A stretch of 64,000 nucleotides of DNA from Jannaschia rubra (GCF_001403735.1 NZ_CXPG01000021.1:1-64000); one strand, 5' to 3'. Counted from the first letter of the stretch, positions 38,832 through 48,133 are shown. Program-made: numbers and translations. The notes: generated by a model not told the origin, from the sequence alone.

Positions 38832-39613
38832 CCCGTCTGGCGCTGATCGCCGGACAGGACCGTCTGCCCGCGACGCTGGCGCACGCGCTTGGGGGACGCG
38901 ACTGGACATGCCATCACCCCGAGGGCTTCGCGCCAAAGGGGATCGCGTCGTCGCCATTCCGCGTCGAGCAGTTGGGCAGCTTCATCGCCGGGCTGAAGGC
39001 CGATGGCGTGGAGGAGGTCTGTTTCGCGGGGCGCATCGGACGGCCGACGCTCGACCCGTCGCTCGTCGATGCGGCGACGATGCCGCTGCTGCCGCGCATG
39101 ATGCAGGCGTTGCAGGCAGGCGACGACGCCGCGCTGCGGACCGTGATCGCGTTCTTCGAGCAGGCGGGCCTGTGTGTCGTGGCCGCCCACGATCTGATGC
39201 CCGCGCTGCTCGACGTGCCCGTCGAGGGAACGCCAAACGACCGCGCCTGCGCCGACATTGCCCGCGCCGCCGCTGTGCACCGCGCGCTGTCACCGCTGGA
39301 CGTGGGGCAGGGGTGCGTCGTGGCGGGCGGGCTGGTTCTTGCGGTCGAGGCGATGCCCGGAACGGATTGGATGCTGGAGAGCCTGACTCGCTTCGATGGT
39401 CCATCGGGGGGTGTCCTGTTCAAGGGTGCCAAGGCGGGGCAGGACCGGCGTATCGACATGGCGACCATCGGGCCCCACACCGTAACGGCGGCGGCTGTGG
39501 CCGGCCTCTCGGGCATCGCGGTCATTGCAGGCGACGTGCTGGTGCTGGACGCGGAGGCGATGCGCGAGCGGCTTGCCGCGACCGGCCTGTTCCTGACGGT
39601 CTGGAGCGAATGA
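38828..39613 (+). CDS. lpxI: UDP-2,3-diacylglucosamine pyrophosphatase LpxI
   Basis: Cleaves UDP-2,3-diacylglucosamine to lipid X; the alphaproteobacterial alternative to LpxH. The 261-residue protein has RLALIAGQDRLPATLA, FAGRIGRPTL, VAAHDLMPALL and DRRIDMATIGPHTV, including the conserved acidic residues of the C-terminal domain. GTG start overlapping lpxA. Its position between lpxA and lpxB is the usual one. Confidence 0.94.
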   Translation: MTRLALIAGQDRLPATLAHALGGRDWTCHHPEGFAPKGIASSPFRVEQLGSFIAGLKADGVEEVCFAGRIGRPTLDPSLVDAATMPLLPRMMQALQAGDDAALRTVIAFFEQAGLCVVAAHDLMPALLDVPVEGTPNDRACADIARAAAVHRALSPLDVGQGCVVAGGLVLAVEAMPGTDWMLESLTRFDGPSGGVLFKGAKAGQDRRIDMATIGPHTVTAAAVAGLSGIAVIAGDVLVLDAEAMRERLAATGLFLTVWSE

Positions 39614-40740
39614 CGCGCCTTTTCCTGATCGCGGGGGAGCCGTCGGGCGACCGGCTCGGCGCGGCGCTGATGGCGGGGCTGCGGGAACTCGAACCGGACG
39701 TCGAGATGGCGGGCATCGGCGGCCCGGCCATGGCGGCGGAGGGTTTGCACAGCCTGTTCCCGATGGAGGATCTATCGGTGATGGGCGTGACCGAGGTTCT
39801 GCCCCGCCTGCCGCATCTGCTGCGCCGGCGCGATGAGGCCGCCGCGGCGGTTCTGGCGACGGCGCCGGACGCGCTGGTCACGATCGACAGCCCGGACTTC
39901 TGCCTGCGCGTCGCCGCGCGCGCCCGGCGGACGCGGCCGGACCTGCTCGTCATTCACTATGTCGCGCCCTCGGTCTGGGCCTGGCGACCCGGGCGCGCGA
40001 CGCGGATGGCACGGCATGTGGATCACGTGCTGGCCCTTCTGCCGTTCGAGCCGCCGTTGATGGAGGCCGCCGGGATGACATGCGACTTCGTGGGTCATCC
40101 CGTCGTCGCGGAACCGCAAGCCACCGAGCAGGAGATCGGTGCCCTGACCGACACCACCGGGCCTGACATCGCGCTCGTCCTGCCGGGGTCGCGGCGGGGC
40201 GAGGTCGCGCGGCTGGCACCGGTGTTCGGCGCGGCGCTCGGTCAATTGCCAGCCGGGTTCCGCGTGGTGGTGCCCACGGTGCCGCATCTGGTCGATACAG
40301 TGCGGCAGGCCGTGCGCGACTGGCCAGGCGATCCGCTTGTCGTCACCGACCCCGCCCAGAAGCGCGCGACCTTTACCGCCGCGCGCGCCGCGCTGGCGGC
40401 ATCGGGCACCGTAAGCCTGGAACTGGCGGCAGCCGGAACGCCCATGGTCATCGCCTACGACATGAGCTGGCTGACTTGGCAGATCGTCAGCCGGATGATG
40501 CGGGTCGATACCGCGACGCTGGTGAACCTGATCGCGGGCGACAACGTCGTGCCGGAGTTCCTTGGCCCCGCCTGTCACCCCGGCCCGGTGGGCGAGGCCT
40601 TCGCCCGGTTGCTGACCGATGCCGACGCCCGCGAAGCACAGGCGCAGGCGCTGTCGCAGGCGATGGACCTGCTTGGCCGGGGAGGGGAGCCACCCGGCCT
40701 GCGCGCCGCACGATCGGTCCTGACGCAGGTGCGGAAGTGA
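39610..40740 (+). CDS. lpxB: Lipid-A-disaccharide synthase
   Basis: Glycosyltransferase joining lipid X and UDP-diacyl-GlcN. The 376-residue protein begins LFLIAGEPSGDRLGAALM and has SVMGVTEVLPRLP, YVAPSVWAWRPGRA, LPGSRRGEVARL and GTVSLELAAAGTPMV. The ATG overlaps the lpxI stop. It closes the operon; a tRNA gene follows 39 bp later. Confidence 0.96.
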   Translation: MTRLFLIAGEPSGDRLGAALMAGLRELEPDVEMAGIGGPAMAAEGLHSLFPMEDLSVMGVTEVLPRLPHLLRRRDEAAAAVLATAPDALVTIDSPDFCLRVAARARRTRPDLLVIHYVAPSVWAWRPGRATRMARHVDHVLALLPFEPPLMEAAGMTCDFVGHPVVAEPQATEQEIGALTDTTGPDIALVLPGSRRGEVARLAPVFGAALGQLPAGFRVVVPTVPHLVDTVRQAVRDWPGDPLVVTDPAQKRATFTAARAALAASGTVSLELAAAGTPMVIAYDMSWLTWQIVSRMMRVDTATLVNLIAGDNVVPEFLGPACHPGPVGEAFARLLTDADAREAQAQALSQAMDLLGRGGEPPGLRAARSVLTQVRK

Positions 40741-40779
40741 CTTGCGGGCCGTCATGATCGCGGCTATCCCCGCGGGCAG

Positions 40780-40856
40780 GCACCCATAGCTCAGCTGGAT
40801 AGAGCGCTGCCCTCCGAAGGCAGAGGTCTCAGGTTCGAATCCTGATGGGTGCGCCA
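40780..40856 (+). tRNA. tRNA-Arg (anticodon CCG)
   Basis: A complete 77-nt cloverleaf with encoded CCA. The acceptor stem is GCACCCA/TGGGTGC and the D arm contains GCTC...GAGC. The anticodon arm CTGCC-CTCCGAA-GGCAG gives anticodon CCG. The T arm is TCAGG-TTCGAAT-CCTGA. The 3' end is overlapped by the C-terminal codons of the desaturase gene on the opposite strand. Confidence 0.96.
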
Positions 40857-41761
40857 TCTTCCTTATCATCGCCCCGCAGGTCGCGCAGATAGTCGCGGTG
40901 GAACGTGGCGTAGCCGCGCGTCGTCTGCGTCAGATACGGCCGCGCCAGATCATGCAGCACGGGAAGCCTGTGGAACGGGACGGTCGGCCAGGCGTGGTGT
41001 TCGGCGTGAAAGGGCATGTTCCAGGCGATGAACCGCACCGCGCGGTTCGTCAGTGTCGTCCGCGAGTTCGACAGCATGTCCGCCACCTGCGGACAGCGGC
41101 CGTGTTCGGCCAGCAGATAGAGCCGGAGGAACGGTTGCCCCAGAAGCAAGGGAATGACCCAGAGCCAGAGGAGCATCGCGCTGCCCGTCCAGAGGCTTGC
41201 ACCGGCAAGTGCAGCGTAGAGGGCCAGCATTGCCTGCGCTTCGTGCTGGATGGCGGCGCGCCTGCGCGGCGGCACGAAGGCATCCGTGTTGCGTCCGGCC
41301 GCATTCCGAAGAAGTGTGCGGATCTGCCCGTGCCACACCGGTATACCGGTCAGGTGCCAGGCATGGGCCGAAGGGGTCTCGGGCTTGGGTGTCGCAAGCT
41401 CCGGGTCGTGATGGGGGTCTTGCGTATGCCGGTGATGGGCCAGATGGAACAGACGGAACCAGGTGGGCGGCAGCAGAAGGATCACCCCGCAAATTGCGCC
41501 CACCCATTGATTGAGCCATTCCCAACGGAAAGGCGTCAGATGCGTCGTCTCATGTTGCAGGGTAAACAGGAACACGAGGGCCACACCGAGCGGCAGCGTC
41601 AGGAAGGGCCAGCCCGGCACGCCAAGGGCGACCCCCGTGCCGCAGATCCCGATCAGCGCCCAATGTCCCGCCAGATGACGCAGGCCCCGCCAGTTCGACC
41701 GCTCCGTCAGCCGCAGACGGTCGGAGAGTGCGAGGGAGGAGACGAATTGCCGATGATCCAT
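40829..41761 (-). CDS. Fatty acid desaturase, overlapping tRNA-Arg
   Basis: A membrane di-iron desaturase of 310 residues. The three His boxes are present: HETTH (about residue 81), HLAHHRHTQDPHH (about 120), and HAEHHAWP near the C-terminus (about 265). Several hydrophobic segments flank them. The last residues (APIRIRT) and the stop codon are encoded by the antisense of the tRNA-Arg T arm and acceptor end. The start is ATG 41761, or ATG 41770 adding three residues; neither has a clear ribosome site. Substrate position specificity is unknown. Confidence 0.85.
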   Translation of the reverse strand: MDHRQFVSSLALSDRLRLTERSNWRGLRHLAGHWALIGICGTGVALGVPGWPFLTLPLGVALVFLFTLQHETTHLTPFRWEWLNQWVGAICGVILLLPPTWFRLFHLAHHRHTQDPHHDPELATPKPETPSAHAWHLTGIPVWHGQIRTLLRNAAGRNTDAFVPPRRRAAIQHEAQAMLALYAALAGASLWTGSAMLLWLWVIPLLLGQPFLRLYLLAEHGRCPQVADMLSNSRTTLTNRAVRFIAWNMPFHAEHHAWPTVPFHRLPVLHDLARPYLTQTTRGYATFHRDYLRDLRGDDKEDGAPIRIRT

Positions 41762-41882
41762 GGCGGACATGGTGGCAGACCGGATCGATGGAGGGAAGTG
41801 CGACCGGTCGGACGTCGACCCGTCGCCGGGTGGCTCTGGCGGGCGGATCGATAAACCTGTGGCGCAAGCTCCGGCCCGACCT

Positions 41883-43814
41883 TCAACCGGCGGCTGGGCG
41901 TGCCTTCGGTCCGTCGTGTCGAAGGGGTGCGCCCAGCAGGCGCAGGCCATTGAGCACCACGAGAACCGTCCCCCCTTCGTGTCCGACCACCGCCAGCGGC
42001 AACGGCAGATCGAAGAACAGCCCCCCAGTGACGAGCACCGCCATGGCCCCCATGGCAAAGATCAGGTTCTGCCGGATGATCGTTGCGGTCCGGCGGGCCA
42101 ACCGATGTGCCTCCGCCAACTGCTTCATGTCTTCCGACAGAAGCGCGACGTCGGCGGCCTGAAGCGCGACCTCCGATCCGGCAGCCCCCATCGCGATCCC
42201 CACATCGGCGCGCGCCAGCGCCGCCGCGTCGTTGACGCCGTCCCCGACGAAGGCGATCCTGCCTTTGGCGGCCAGCGCGCCGATCATCTCCAGCTTGTCC
42301 TCGGGAAGCATGTCCGCGTGGATCTCGTCCGGGCGGAACCCGAGGTCGGCGCCGATCCGCAGCGCGACAGGCCGACGGTCGCCGGTCATCATGAGGATCG
42401 TCGTGACGCCGCTCCGGCGAAGCGCGGCGAGTGCTGGCCCGGAACTCGCGCGGGTCTGATCCGCGATGCTCACGGCGCCGAGCAGTCTGGCGTCCTGCCC
42501 GAAATAGATGACCGTCTGCGTGTCTTCGGCCAGCGCCATGAGGTCGGGATGGTCGATCGCCGCCCCCATCCGCGCCGCCATCCGCGGGTTCCCCGCCCAT
42601 AGCGTTCCATCCTTGATCTCGCCGACAATTCCCTCGCTGGGGTGGCTGATCACATTCGCCACCTGGGCAGGCTGGATGCCGCGGTCGGCCGCTTCCTGCC
42701 GGATCGCGGCGCCGCTATGATGCTCCGACTGGGCCTCGAGCCCGGCCAGCAGCGACAGGAACTCCCGTTCGTCGCCGGCAAGGGCGACCACTCCGGTGAC
42801 GGATGCCTTGCCGGTGGTCAGGGTCCCCGTCTTGTCGAACGCGAAGGTATCGACCGCCGCGAGCGTTTCGAGAGCCGCGCCGCCCTTGAAGAGAACCCCT
42901 CCCCGCGCGGCAGCCGAAAGCGCCGAGAGGATGGCAGCCGGGACCGAGATCACGATGGCGCAGGGGCTTGCCGCCACGAGGAGGACCGCGGCGCGATAGA
43001 GAGCGTCCTGCCAGTCATGCTCAAGCCAGCTGAAGACCGCAAAGGCCAGGATGGCGCCCACGAGGACGGCGATGGTGTACCGCTGGCCGAACCATTCGCT
43101 GAACCGTTCGGACGGTGCCTTCGCGGCTTGCGCTTCGGTCACGAGCGCGATCATCCGCGCGATGGTGCTTTCCTCGACCGTCTGGCCGACGGCCACTTCC
43201 AGCACCGCATCGAGGTTGACGGTCGCTTCGAAGACCGGCCCACCCCGCTGTTTCGTGACGGGCATGGATTCACCCGTGATGTTCGCCTCGTCGAGCGCGC
43301 CCCGGCCGCTGACGATCACCCCGTCGGTGGGCACGCGCGCGCCTGGCCGCAGCACAAAAATGTCGCCGACCTTCAGGTCCGCGACCGCAATCTCCGTCAC
43401 GGTCCCGTCGGGGGCCTTTCGTAACGCCGTCTCGGGGCGCAGCGCCATCAGGGCCTCGACAGCACGCCGCGCGCGTCCGAGCGCGCGTTCCTCCAGCGTC
43501 GTGGAGACACTGAACAGCGTCAGCAGCACGGCGCCCTCGAAAGGGGCACCCACGGCGGCGGCGGCGACGGCCGCGACGACCATCAGAAGGTCGATATCGA
43601 GGATGTGATCGTTCCACAGGGCGCCCAACGCCCGCCACGTCGCGGGCAGACCCCCGGCCAGATAGACGAGCAGCAGACCGACGAGAGAGGACCATTCGGC
43701 GACCGTGCCCTGCAATGGCCAGAGGGCAAGGGTGGCAGCCAGCATCCCGAGAACCGTCAGGGCCGTCAGCATCGTCGGAAGATCTGCGGCGAACAGTCTT
43801 TTCAAGTCATCCAC
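41883..43814 (-). CDS. P1B-4-type heavy-metal-transporting ATPase
   Basis: Inner-membrane metal exporter of 643 residues without N-terminal metal-binding domains. The phosphorylation site is FDKTGTLTTGK, the actuator motif is ITGESMPV, and the hinge is GDGVNDAAAL. The metal site SPC (AASPCAIVIS) and the last-helix motif GHEGGTVLVVLNGLRLL define the P1B-4 group (Co2+, Zn2+ or Fe2+ export, as in CoaT or PfeT). The N-domain 'HP' locus reads SEHHSG instead of SEHP. It starts with GTG behind AGGAA. It lies downstream of apbE and the flavin-redox genes, which suggests iron. Confidence 0.9.
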   Translation of the reverse strand: MDDLKRLFAADLPTMLTALTVLGMLAATLALWPLQGTVAEWSSLVGLLLVYLAGGLPATWRALGALWNDHILDIDLLMVVAAVAAAAVGAPFEGAVLLTLFSVSTTLEERALGRARRAVEALMALRPETALRKAPDGTVTEIAVADLKVGDIFVLRPGARVPTDGVIVSGRGALDEANITGESMPVTKQRGGPVFEATVNLDAVLEVAVGQTVEESTIARMIALVTEAQAAKAPSERFSEWFGQRYTIAVLVGAILAFAVFSWLEHDWQDALYRAAVLLVAASPCAIVISVPAAILSALSAAARGGVLFKGGAALETLAAVDTFAFDKTGTLTTGKASVTGVVALAGDEREFLSLLAGLEAQSEHHSGAAIRQEAADRGIQPAQVANVISHPSEGIVGEIKDGTLWAGNPRMAARMGAAIDHPDLMALAEDTQTVIYFGQDARLLGAVSIADQTRASSGPALAALRRSGVTTILMMTGDRRPVALRIGADLGFRPDEIHADMLPEDKLEMIGALAAKGRIAFVGDGVNDAAALARADVGIAMGAAGSEVALQAADVALLSEDMKQLAEAHRLARRTATIIRQNLIFAMGAMAVLVTGGLFFDLPLPLAVVGHEGGTVLVVLNGLRLLGAPLRHDGPKARPAAG

Positions 43815-43920
43815 CCGGGTTCCTGAACGGGAGCGTCTGGGAGGGCTACCACGCTCCCGTCTTCGGTGGCCAGCATTCGCAGGCTCGAATGTGTGTCGCG
43901 CGGTCCTGGCCGAACCCGTC

Positions 43921-44946
43921 TCACTCCAACAGGCCGGTCATATGTTCCGCTCGCGCAGGCCATGCCTGCCGTTTCGCGTCCGGGGAACTCGCCTCGGGAA
44001 GCGGGGCGAACACGTCCCCCACTCCCACGGCGCGACAGTCTCCCCCCTTCGAGCGAAGCAGGAACAGGGCGTCGAGCCCGCGTGTCCGCGCAAGGGCAGC
44101 GCCCTCGTCGGGACCGAGCACCATGAGGGCCGTCGCCCAGGCATCGGCCTCGGCACAGGTGCGCGCGAGGACGGTGACGGAAGCGGGCGACGCGGCGAGG
44201 GGCGCGCCGCGGTTCGGGTCCATGGTATGCGACAGGCGGCGGCGGCCCACCTCGACCCGGTGCCTATAGTCGCCGGAGGTCGCCACGGCGGCGTTCTCCA
44301 GCGCGACGACGGAACGGAGCGTCCGGCGTTCGGCGTCCGGCGCTTCAATCGCTATGGTCCAGGCCTGGCCGTCCGGCCGCAGGCCGAGCGCGCGCATCTC
44401 GCCGTCGATCCCGACGAGCCCGTCGCCGATCCCGTGGTCGCGGATCGTTTCCGCCAGCCGGTCGACACCGTAACCCTTGGCGATGCCGTTCAGATCGAGG
44501 GCGACGGGCGCGATCTTGCGGACACGATCCCCGTCGATCTCCAGCGCCGCATGAGCGGGCAGGCGGGTCCGGGCCATCGCGGCGCGGATACGATCGGGCG
44601 CCGCCGTCGCAGGCCCGAAACCCCAGGCCGTCACCGCGTCACCCATGCCGATGTCGAAAGCTCCGCCGGAGGCGCGCCCGATTTCAAGGCCAAGGCGCAG
44701 GACCTGCCCGAGGCGCGCGGGAACGGCCGTCCATTCCCCCAAAGGCGCCGCGTCGAGGCGCATCAGGTCACTGTCTGGCTTCCAGGTCGACATCTGTGCA
44801 TCCACCTCGTCCACTGCCGCCTGCAATGCGGCGCGGATCGGGTCGGGATCGACGGTGGCAGGCGCGAAGAACAGGGCCGACCAGCGCGCACCCATGGTCG
44901 GGCCATGCAGAGCGTTGCGCACCCGTTCAGTATACATCTTCGACAT
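43921..44946 (-). CDS. apbE: FAD:protein FMN transferase ApbE
   Basis: Attaches FMN covalently to Thr or Ser of exported flavoproteins. The 341-residue protein has PTMGARWSALF, the GGAFDIGMGDAVTAWGFGP block, DLNGIAKGYGVDRLAE, and the Mg2+ site in VATSGDYRHR and SHTMDPNRGAPL. No Sec or lipobox signal is evident at the chosen N-terminus, whereas ApbE usually acts in the periplasm; a cytosolic or membrane-bound form, or a mis-called start, should be considered. It overlaps the reductase gene by 20 bp. The likely substrate is the DUF2271 protein in the same operon. Confidence 0.92.
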   Translation of the reverse strand: MSKMYTERVRNALHGPTMGARWSALFFAPATVDPDPIRAALQAAVDEVDAQMSTWKPDSDLMRLDAAPLGEWTAVPARLGQVLRLGLEIGRASGGAFDIGMGDAVTAWGFGPATAAPDRIRAAMARTRLPAHAALEIDGDRVRKIAPVALDLNGIAKGYGVDRLAETIRDHGIGDGLVGIDGEMRALGLRPDGQAWTIAIEAPDAERRTLRSVVALENAAVATSGDYRHRVEVGRRRLSHTMDPNRGAPLAASPASVTVLARTCAEADAWATALMVLGPDEGAALARTRGLDALFLLRSKGGDCRAVGVGDVFAPLPEASSPDAKRQAWPARAEHMTGLLE

Positions 44947-47134
44947 ATCGCCCCTCCACCTTCAGCGCCTCGAGCGTGAGCCCGGTCGACGCAAGGATCT
45001 CGGTCAGCACGTCCGCGACGCCTGCGGCCATCTCGCGCCCTCCGCAGACCATAACGCGGGCCCCGTTTCCGATCAGCCGGGCCACCTCGCCGGCGTCGTC
45101 GCGCAACGCATCCTGGACGTAGCGGGGCCGCGTCCCCCGAGAGACGGCCGTGACCAGACGTGTCAGCCGGCCCTGCAGCTGCCATGCCGGTATCTCGTCG
45201 CCATAAAGGAAGTCGCTGGACGGTCGACGCATTCCGAAGAAGAGGTGAATGGGTCGCCGCCCGGCGTTGCCGCGCACGAAGCCTGCGAGCGGTCCGATCC
45301 CGGTCCCCGCGCCGATCAGGATCAGCGGCCCATGCCCGGACCCCGTCCGGAAGCCCGGGTTGCGGCGGAGGAAGGCGGTCACGGTGTCTCCGGGTTCCAG
45401 CGCCGTCAGTCGAGAGGAGGCGAGGCCGCCGGGATGTTTCCTCACCACGATCTCGATGAACCCGTCGCGCCGCCCGGAAGCGAGCGAATAGAGCCGAGGC
45501 ACGGGGCTGCCTTCGGGCAGGATGCCGATCAGGTCGCCGGCAGTGAAGCGGCCGAACCCGCCGCCGGTCAGCCGCTGCCAGAGTGGGACAGGCGGCAGGG
45601 CGAAGCGCAGGATCGCGGTCGGAGCATCGACCTCCGCGCCGTAGTCCCGCCGCGAGAGGAGGGTCAGCGTCCGCGTCATCGGCAGGACGGGCCGGTGCGA
45701 CAGTTCCAGATCGCATCCGAGCGTCCGACCGAGTGACCGGACCCAGCGAGCGAATTCCTGCAACGACTGGCGGTCTATGGTATGGAAGGGCAGGAGTTCC
45801 GGCCAGTGCTTGGCCTGCGCAGACGACGCCACCGCTTCGGCGAAGGCGCAATAGGCCGGAAAGCTGCGATCGCCGAAGCCCAGCACCGCGAGCGGGGCGT
45901 GCGGCATCACCTCGGCGGCGTTCAACCGATCGAGGAACCCCCTGGCGGAGGTCGGCGCGGCACCGTCGCCATAGGTCGCGGCCAGGACAACGATCCGGCG
46001 GGCGGCTTCGTATCGATGGGGCGCGAAGGCGGACATGGGCCCGACGTGGACGCGCAGTCCGGCCTTGGTCAGCGCCGCATGGAGCGTCGCGGCGAAACCC
46101 CACGTGCTGCCGCCCTCGCTGCCCACGAGCAGGACCGTGTCGGCACGCGACGCCGGCTGGTTGCGGCGGATGCGGGGTCGACCCCGCCCCCCGGCGAGCC
46201 AGATCGCCACGCCGGTCGCCCCCATTGCGGGCACACCGAGCGCCAGAACCCCCAGGAGAAGCCCGAGGACCGCCGCGCCCTGTCCGGTATGCAGCATGTA
46301 AATGATTTTCGACATGCGTTCCCACCCGGTGAGGTCGGCCCACCCCAGCAAGGCGCCCGTGCCCTGGTCGAGATACCCCGTTCCCCGGTCGGTCCTTAGG
46401 GTGAAGACGTCCGTCGCGTCGCCGGAGTAGGGGAAGCTGACCTCGCGCAACTCGGACACGGGTGTCTGTCGCAAGGTCGGCATCCCGTCGAGCGCGCTGC
46501 CTGTTTCACCGCTGACCTCGGCGGGCAAGGCGGGCGTGGCGCCGCCGTCGGGGAGGAGATCGAAGGTGGAAGCCGTCATCCACAAGGCCGTCGTTGACGA
46601 CAGGATGAGCCCGGCCACGGCGATGCGGGCGATCTCGGTATGCAGCCGTCCGGCCAGCGGCCCGTTCAGGCGGATGAACCAGCGCCGCCAGCCGCCGACG
46701 TGCCGCGCGACCAGCGCGATGCCGGACAGCGAGAGGACCAGCATCGCCAGAGCGCCCGCCGCCATGGCGATGCGACCCCCATCCCCCAGAAACAGCGAAC
46801 GATGCAGGCTGGTGAGCCAGCGAAGCGTCCGGTTCGGGCCGGCCGAGGCTACGCGTTCCCCCGTCGCCGGGTCTATCACGGCTGCGCCGGGCACCCCCTG
46901 GTCGAACCAGTAGGCCGTGATGCGGCCCGACGGAGCCCTGCGGATCTGCTCCACGCCCGGATGGACGGCCCGGATACGCTCGGCCAGAGTGGCGACGGTC
47001 AGCCCGGCCGCCGCCTGCGGAGCGGCGAGCCGTTCGGCCGCGGGAAAGACCGACAAGGCCGCGCCGGAGAGGGCCAGAACCCCGATGAGCACGAGGGCCA
47101 GTAAACCCGCCCAGCGGTGCAATGCGCGGATCAT
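44927..47134 (-). CDS. PepSY-TM / flavodoxin / FAD-NAD(P) reductase fusion
   Basis: A 735-residue inner-membrane electron carrier. The N-terminal half is a PepSY-associated membrane domain with about four helices (near residues 6-28, 115-135, 165-185, 310-340). The first helix begins ALHRWAGLLALVLIG with a candidate haem His. Next is a flavodoxin-like domain (about 365-500; LVGSEGGSTWGFAATL and LAATYGDGAAPTS). A ferredoxin-reductase-like domain closes the protein (about 510-735; RLYSLASG for FAD, LIGAGTGIGPLAGF for NAD(P)H). It should carry cytosolic electrons across the membrane to a periplasmic acceptor, here probably the DUF2271 protein. Confidence 0.88.
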   Translation of the reverse strand: MIRALHRWAGLLALVLIGVLALSGAALSVFPAAERLAAPQAAAGLTVATLAERIRAVHPGVEQIRRAPSGRITAYWFDQGVPGAAVIDPATGERVASAGPNRTLRWLTSLHRSLFLGDGGRIAMAAGALAMLVLSLSGIALVARHVGGWRRWFIRLNGPLAGRLHTEIARIAVAGLILSSTTALWMTASTFDLLPDGGATPALPAEVSGETGSALDGMPTLRQTPVSELREVSFPYSGDATDVFTLRTDRGTGYLDQGTGALLGWADLTGWERMSKIIYMLHTGQGAAVLGLLLGVLALGVPAMGATGVAIWLAGGRGRPRIRRNQPASRADTVLLVGSEGGSTWGFAATLHAALTKAGLRVHVGPMSAFAPHRYEAARRIVVLAATYGDGAAPTSARGFLDRLNAAEVMPHAPLAVLGFGDRSFPAYCAFAEAVASSAQAKHWPELLPFHTIDRQSLQEFARWVRSLGRTLGCDLELSHRPVLPMTRTLTLLSRRDYGAEVDAPTAILRFALPPVPLWQRLTGGGFGRFTAGDLIGILPEGSPVPRLYSLASGRRDGFIEIVVRKHPGGLASSRLTALEPGDTVTAFLRRNPGFRTGSGHGPLILIGAGTGIGPLAGFVRGNAGRRPIHLFFGMRRPSSDFLYGDEIPAWQLQGRLTRLVTAVSRGTRPRYVQDALRDDAGEVARLIGNGARVMVCGGREMAAGVADVLTEILASTGLTLEALKVEGRYVEDVY

Positions 47135-47147
47135 CGCTTCCTCCGCC

Positions 47148-47618
47148 TCAGAGGTCGTAGGCGAAGCTGGCGACGTAGCGGCGACCCTGCACCGGGGTAC
47201 CGGCCCCTTCGGTCGTGAGCGGCACCGCAACCTCGTTTGGACTGTCGCGCATGTCCTCGACCGCCGCGTCTATGTTGAGCGTATAGCCGGCATCCAGCAG
47301 CGCATCGGCCAGGTCGAGCGTGATCTCGAGCGTCCGGCCCGCTCCGACGCTGGCACCTGTGATGCCGTCGACCTGGCGCGTATCGCCGGCAGTGGCGCGG
47401 TGCCAGTCGCCGAGGTGTTCGTAGTACTTGGACTTGCCCCCGGCCATCCAGAGGCTGCCGACATAGGCGCCGGACGGGTTAGTCACATAGAGGGCGAGAT
47501 AGGCGCCATCGCCGCCGTAATCGGCAAGGGTGGTCGTGAACGTGACGGGCCGTGCCGATACGACGCCGGGAAGCGTCAGCGCCGTAGTGACCGCAAGCGT
47601 TGCAAGAAGCGATTTCAT
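47148..47618 (-). CDS. DUF2271 protein with an ApbE flavinylation motif
   Basis: An exported protein of 156 residues with a Sec signal (MKSLLATLAVTTALTLPGVVSA). It has the DUF2271 pattern (YLALYVTNPSGAYVGSLWMAGG; YYEHLGDWHRA). At residues 84-90 it reads DGITGAS, matching the D-x-x-(S/T)-G-A-(S/T) motif where ApbE attaches FMN; Ser90 would be the acceptor. It lies 13 bp upstream of the reductase gene on the same strand. It is best read as the periplasmic flavin carrier of the module. Flavinylation is predicted only. Confidence 0.87.
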   Translation of the reverse strand: MKSLLATLAVTTALTLPGVVSARPVTFTTTLADYGGDGAYLALYVTNPSGAYVGSLWMAGGKSKYYEHLGDWHRATAGDTRQVDGITGASVGAGRTLEITLDLADALLDAGYTLNIDAAVEDMRDSPNEVAVPLTTEGAGTPVQGRRYVASFAYDL

Positions 47619-47658
47619 CCGATTGATCCTTGTTCGGGAGGGGGGACGGCGGAGGGAC

Positions 47659-48039
47659 TCAATTCACCTGAACCTGCGGAGGCGCGCCGTTTCCGAAGAG
47701 ACCGTTCTGCGGCGGCGCAACGGTGCCCGCGGGCGCGGAACCGCGCGCAGCGGGTCGGTCATCGTCATCGTCGTCGTAGTCCAGCTCGATAACCCGGAGC
47801 GTCGCCGGATCGAGTTTGACCTCGATCTGACGGCCGTTGCTGTCGCGACCCTCGATCTCGTAGCAACCGTCGTCGGTCTCGACGTCCCGGACGGTCCAGC
47901 CGTTCTGTTCGGCCAGCTGCATCACGGCCGCGCGCGGTTGCCACCGGTCGCGGGGAGCCGAGCATTCATCGTCGTCGGCAAGCGCCGCGCCGGCAGGCAG
48001 GAAGGCAATGGCGGCAAGGGCAGTCAGGGTGATCTTCAT
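47659..48039 (-). CDS. Exported PepSY-domain protein with acidic tail (copy 1)
   Basis: A 126-residue exported protein: signal MKITLTALAAIAFLPAGAALA, then a single PepSY domain (WQPRAAVMQLAEQNGWTVRDV; DDGCYEIEGRD; VKLDPATLRVIELDYD) and a poly-Asp stretch with a Pro/Gly-rich tail. Two cysteines (ADDDEC and DDGCYE) could form a disulfide. It is a tandem paralogue of the protein at 48273-48650. Upstream is a four-box operator shared with that copy. Related genes commonly sit next to two-component systems. Confidence 0.87.
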   Translation of the reverse strand: MKITLTALAAIAFLPAGAALADDDECSAPRDRWQPRAAVMQLAEQNGWTVRDVETDDGCYEIEGRDSNGRQIEVKLDPATLRVIELDYDDDDDDRPAARGSAPAGTVAPPQNGLFGNGAPPQVQVN

Positions 48040-48084
48040 GGCAGGGTCTCCTTTGGTCTGCTGGGACCAATCTGGAGAGCCGAC

Positions 48085-48133
48085 CTGAGGTTTTCCTGAC
48101 GCCGAAGCGCTTTCTGCTTCAGCTTGCCGTCAG
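48085..48133. promoter_or_regulatory. Four-box operator upstream of PepSY copy 1
   Basis: Two direct-repeat pairs face away from each other: CTGA-N7-CTGA at 48085-48099 (TCAG-N7-TCAG on the minus strand) and TCAG-N7-TCAG at 48119-48133, with a 19-bp gap. An 11-bp repeat spacing is one DNA turn, as bound by OmpR/PhoB-type response regulators. The same arrangement recurs at 48702-48750. The response regulator encoded at 48796 is the probable binder. Confidence 0.7.
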
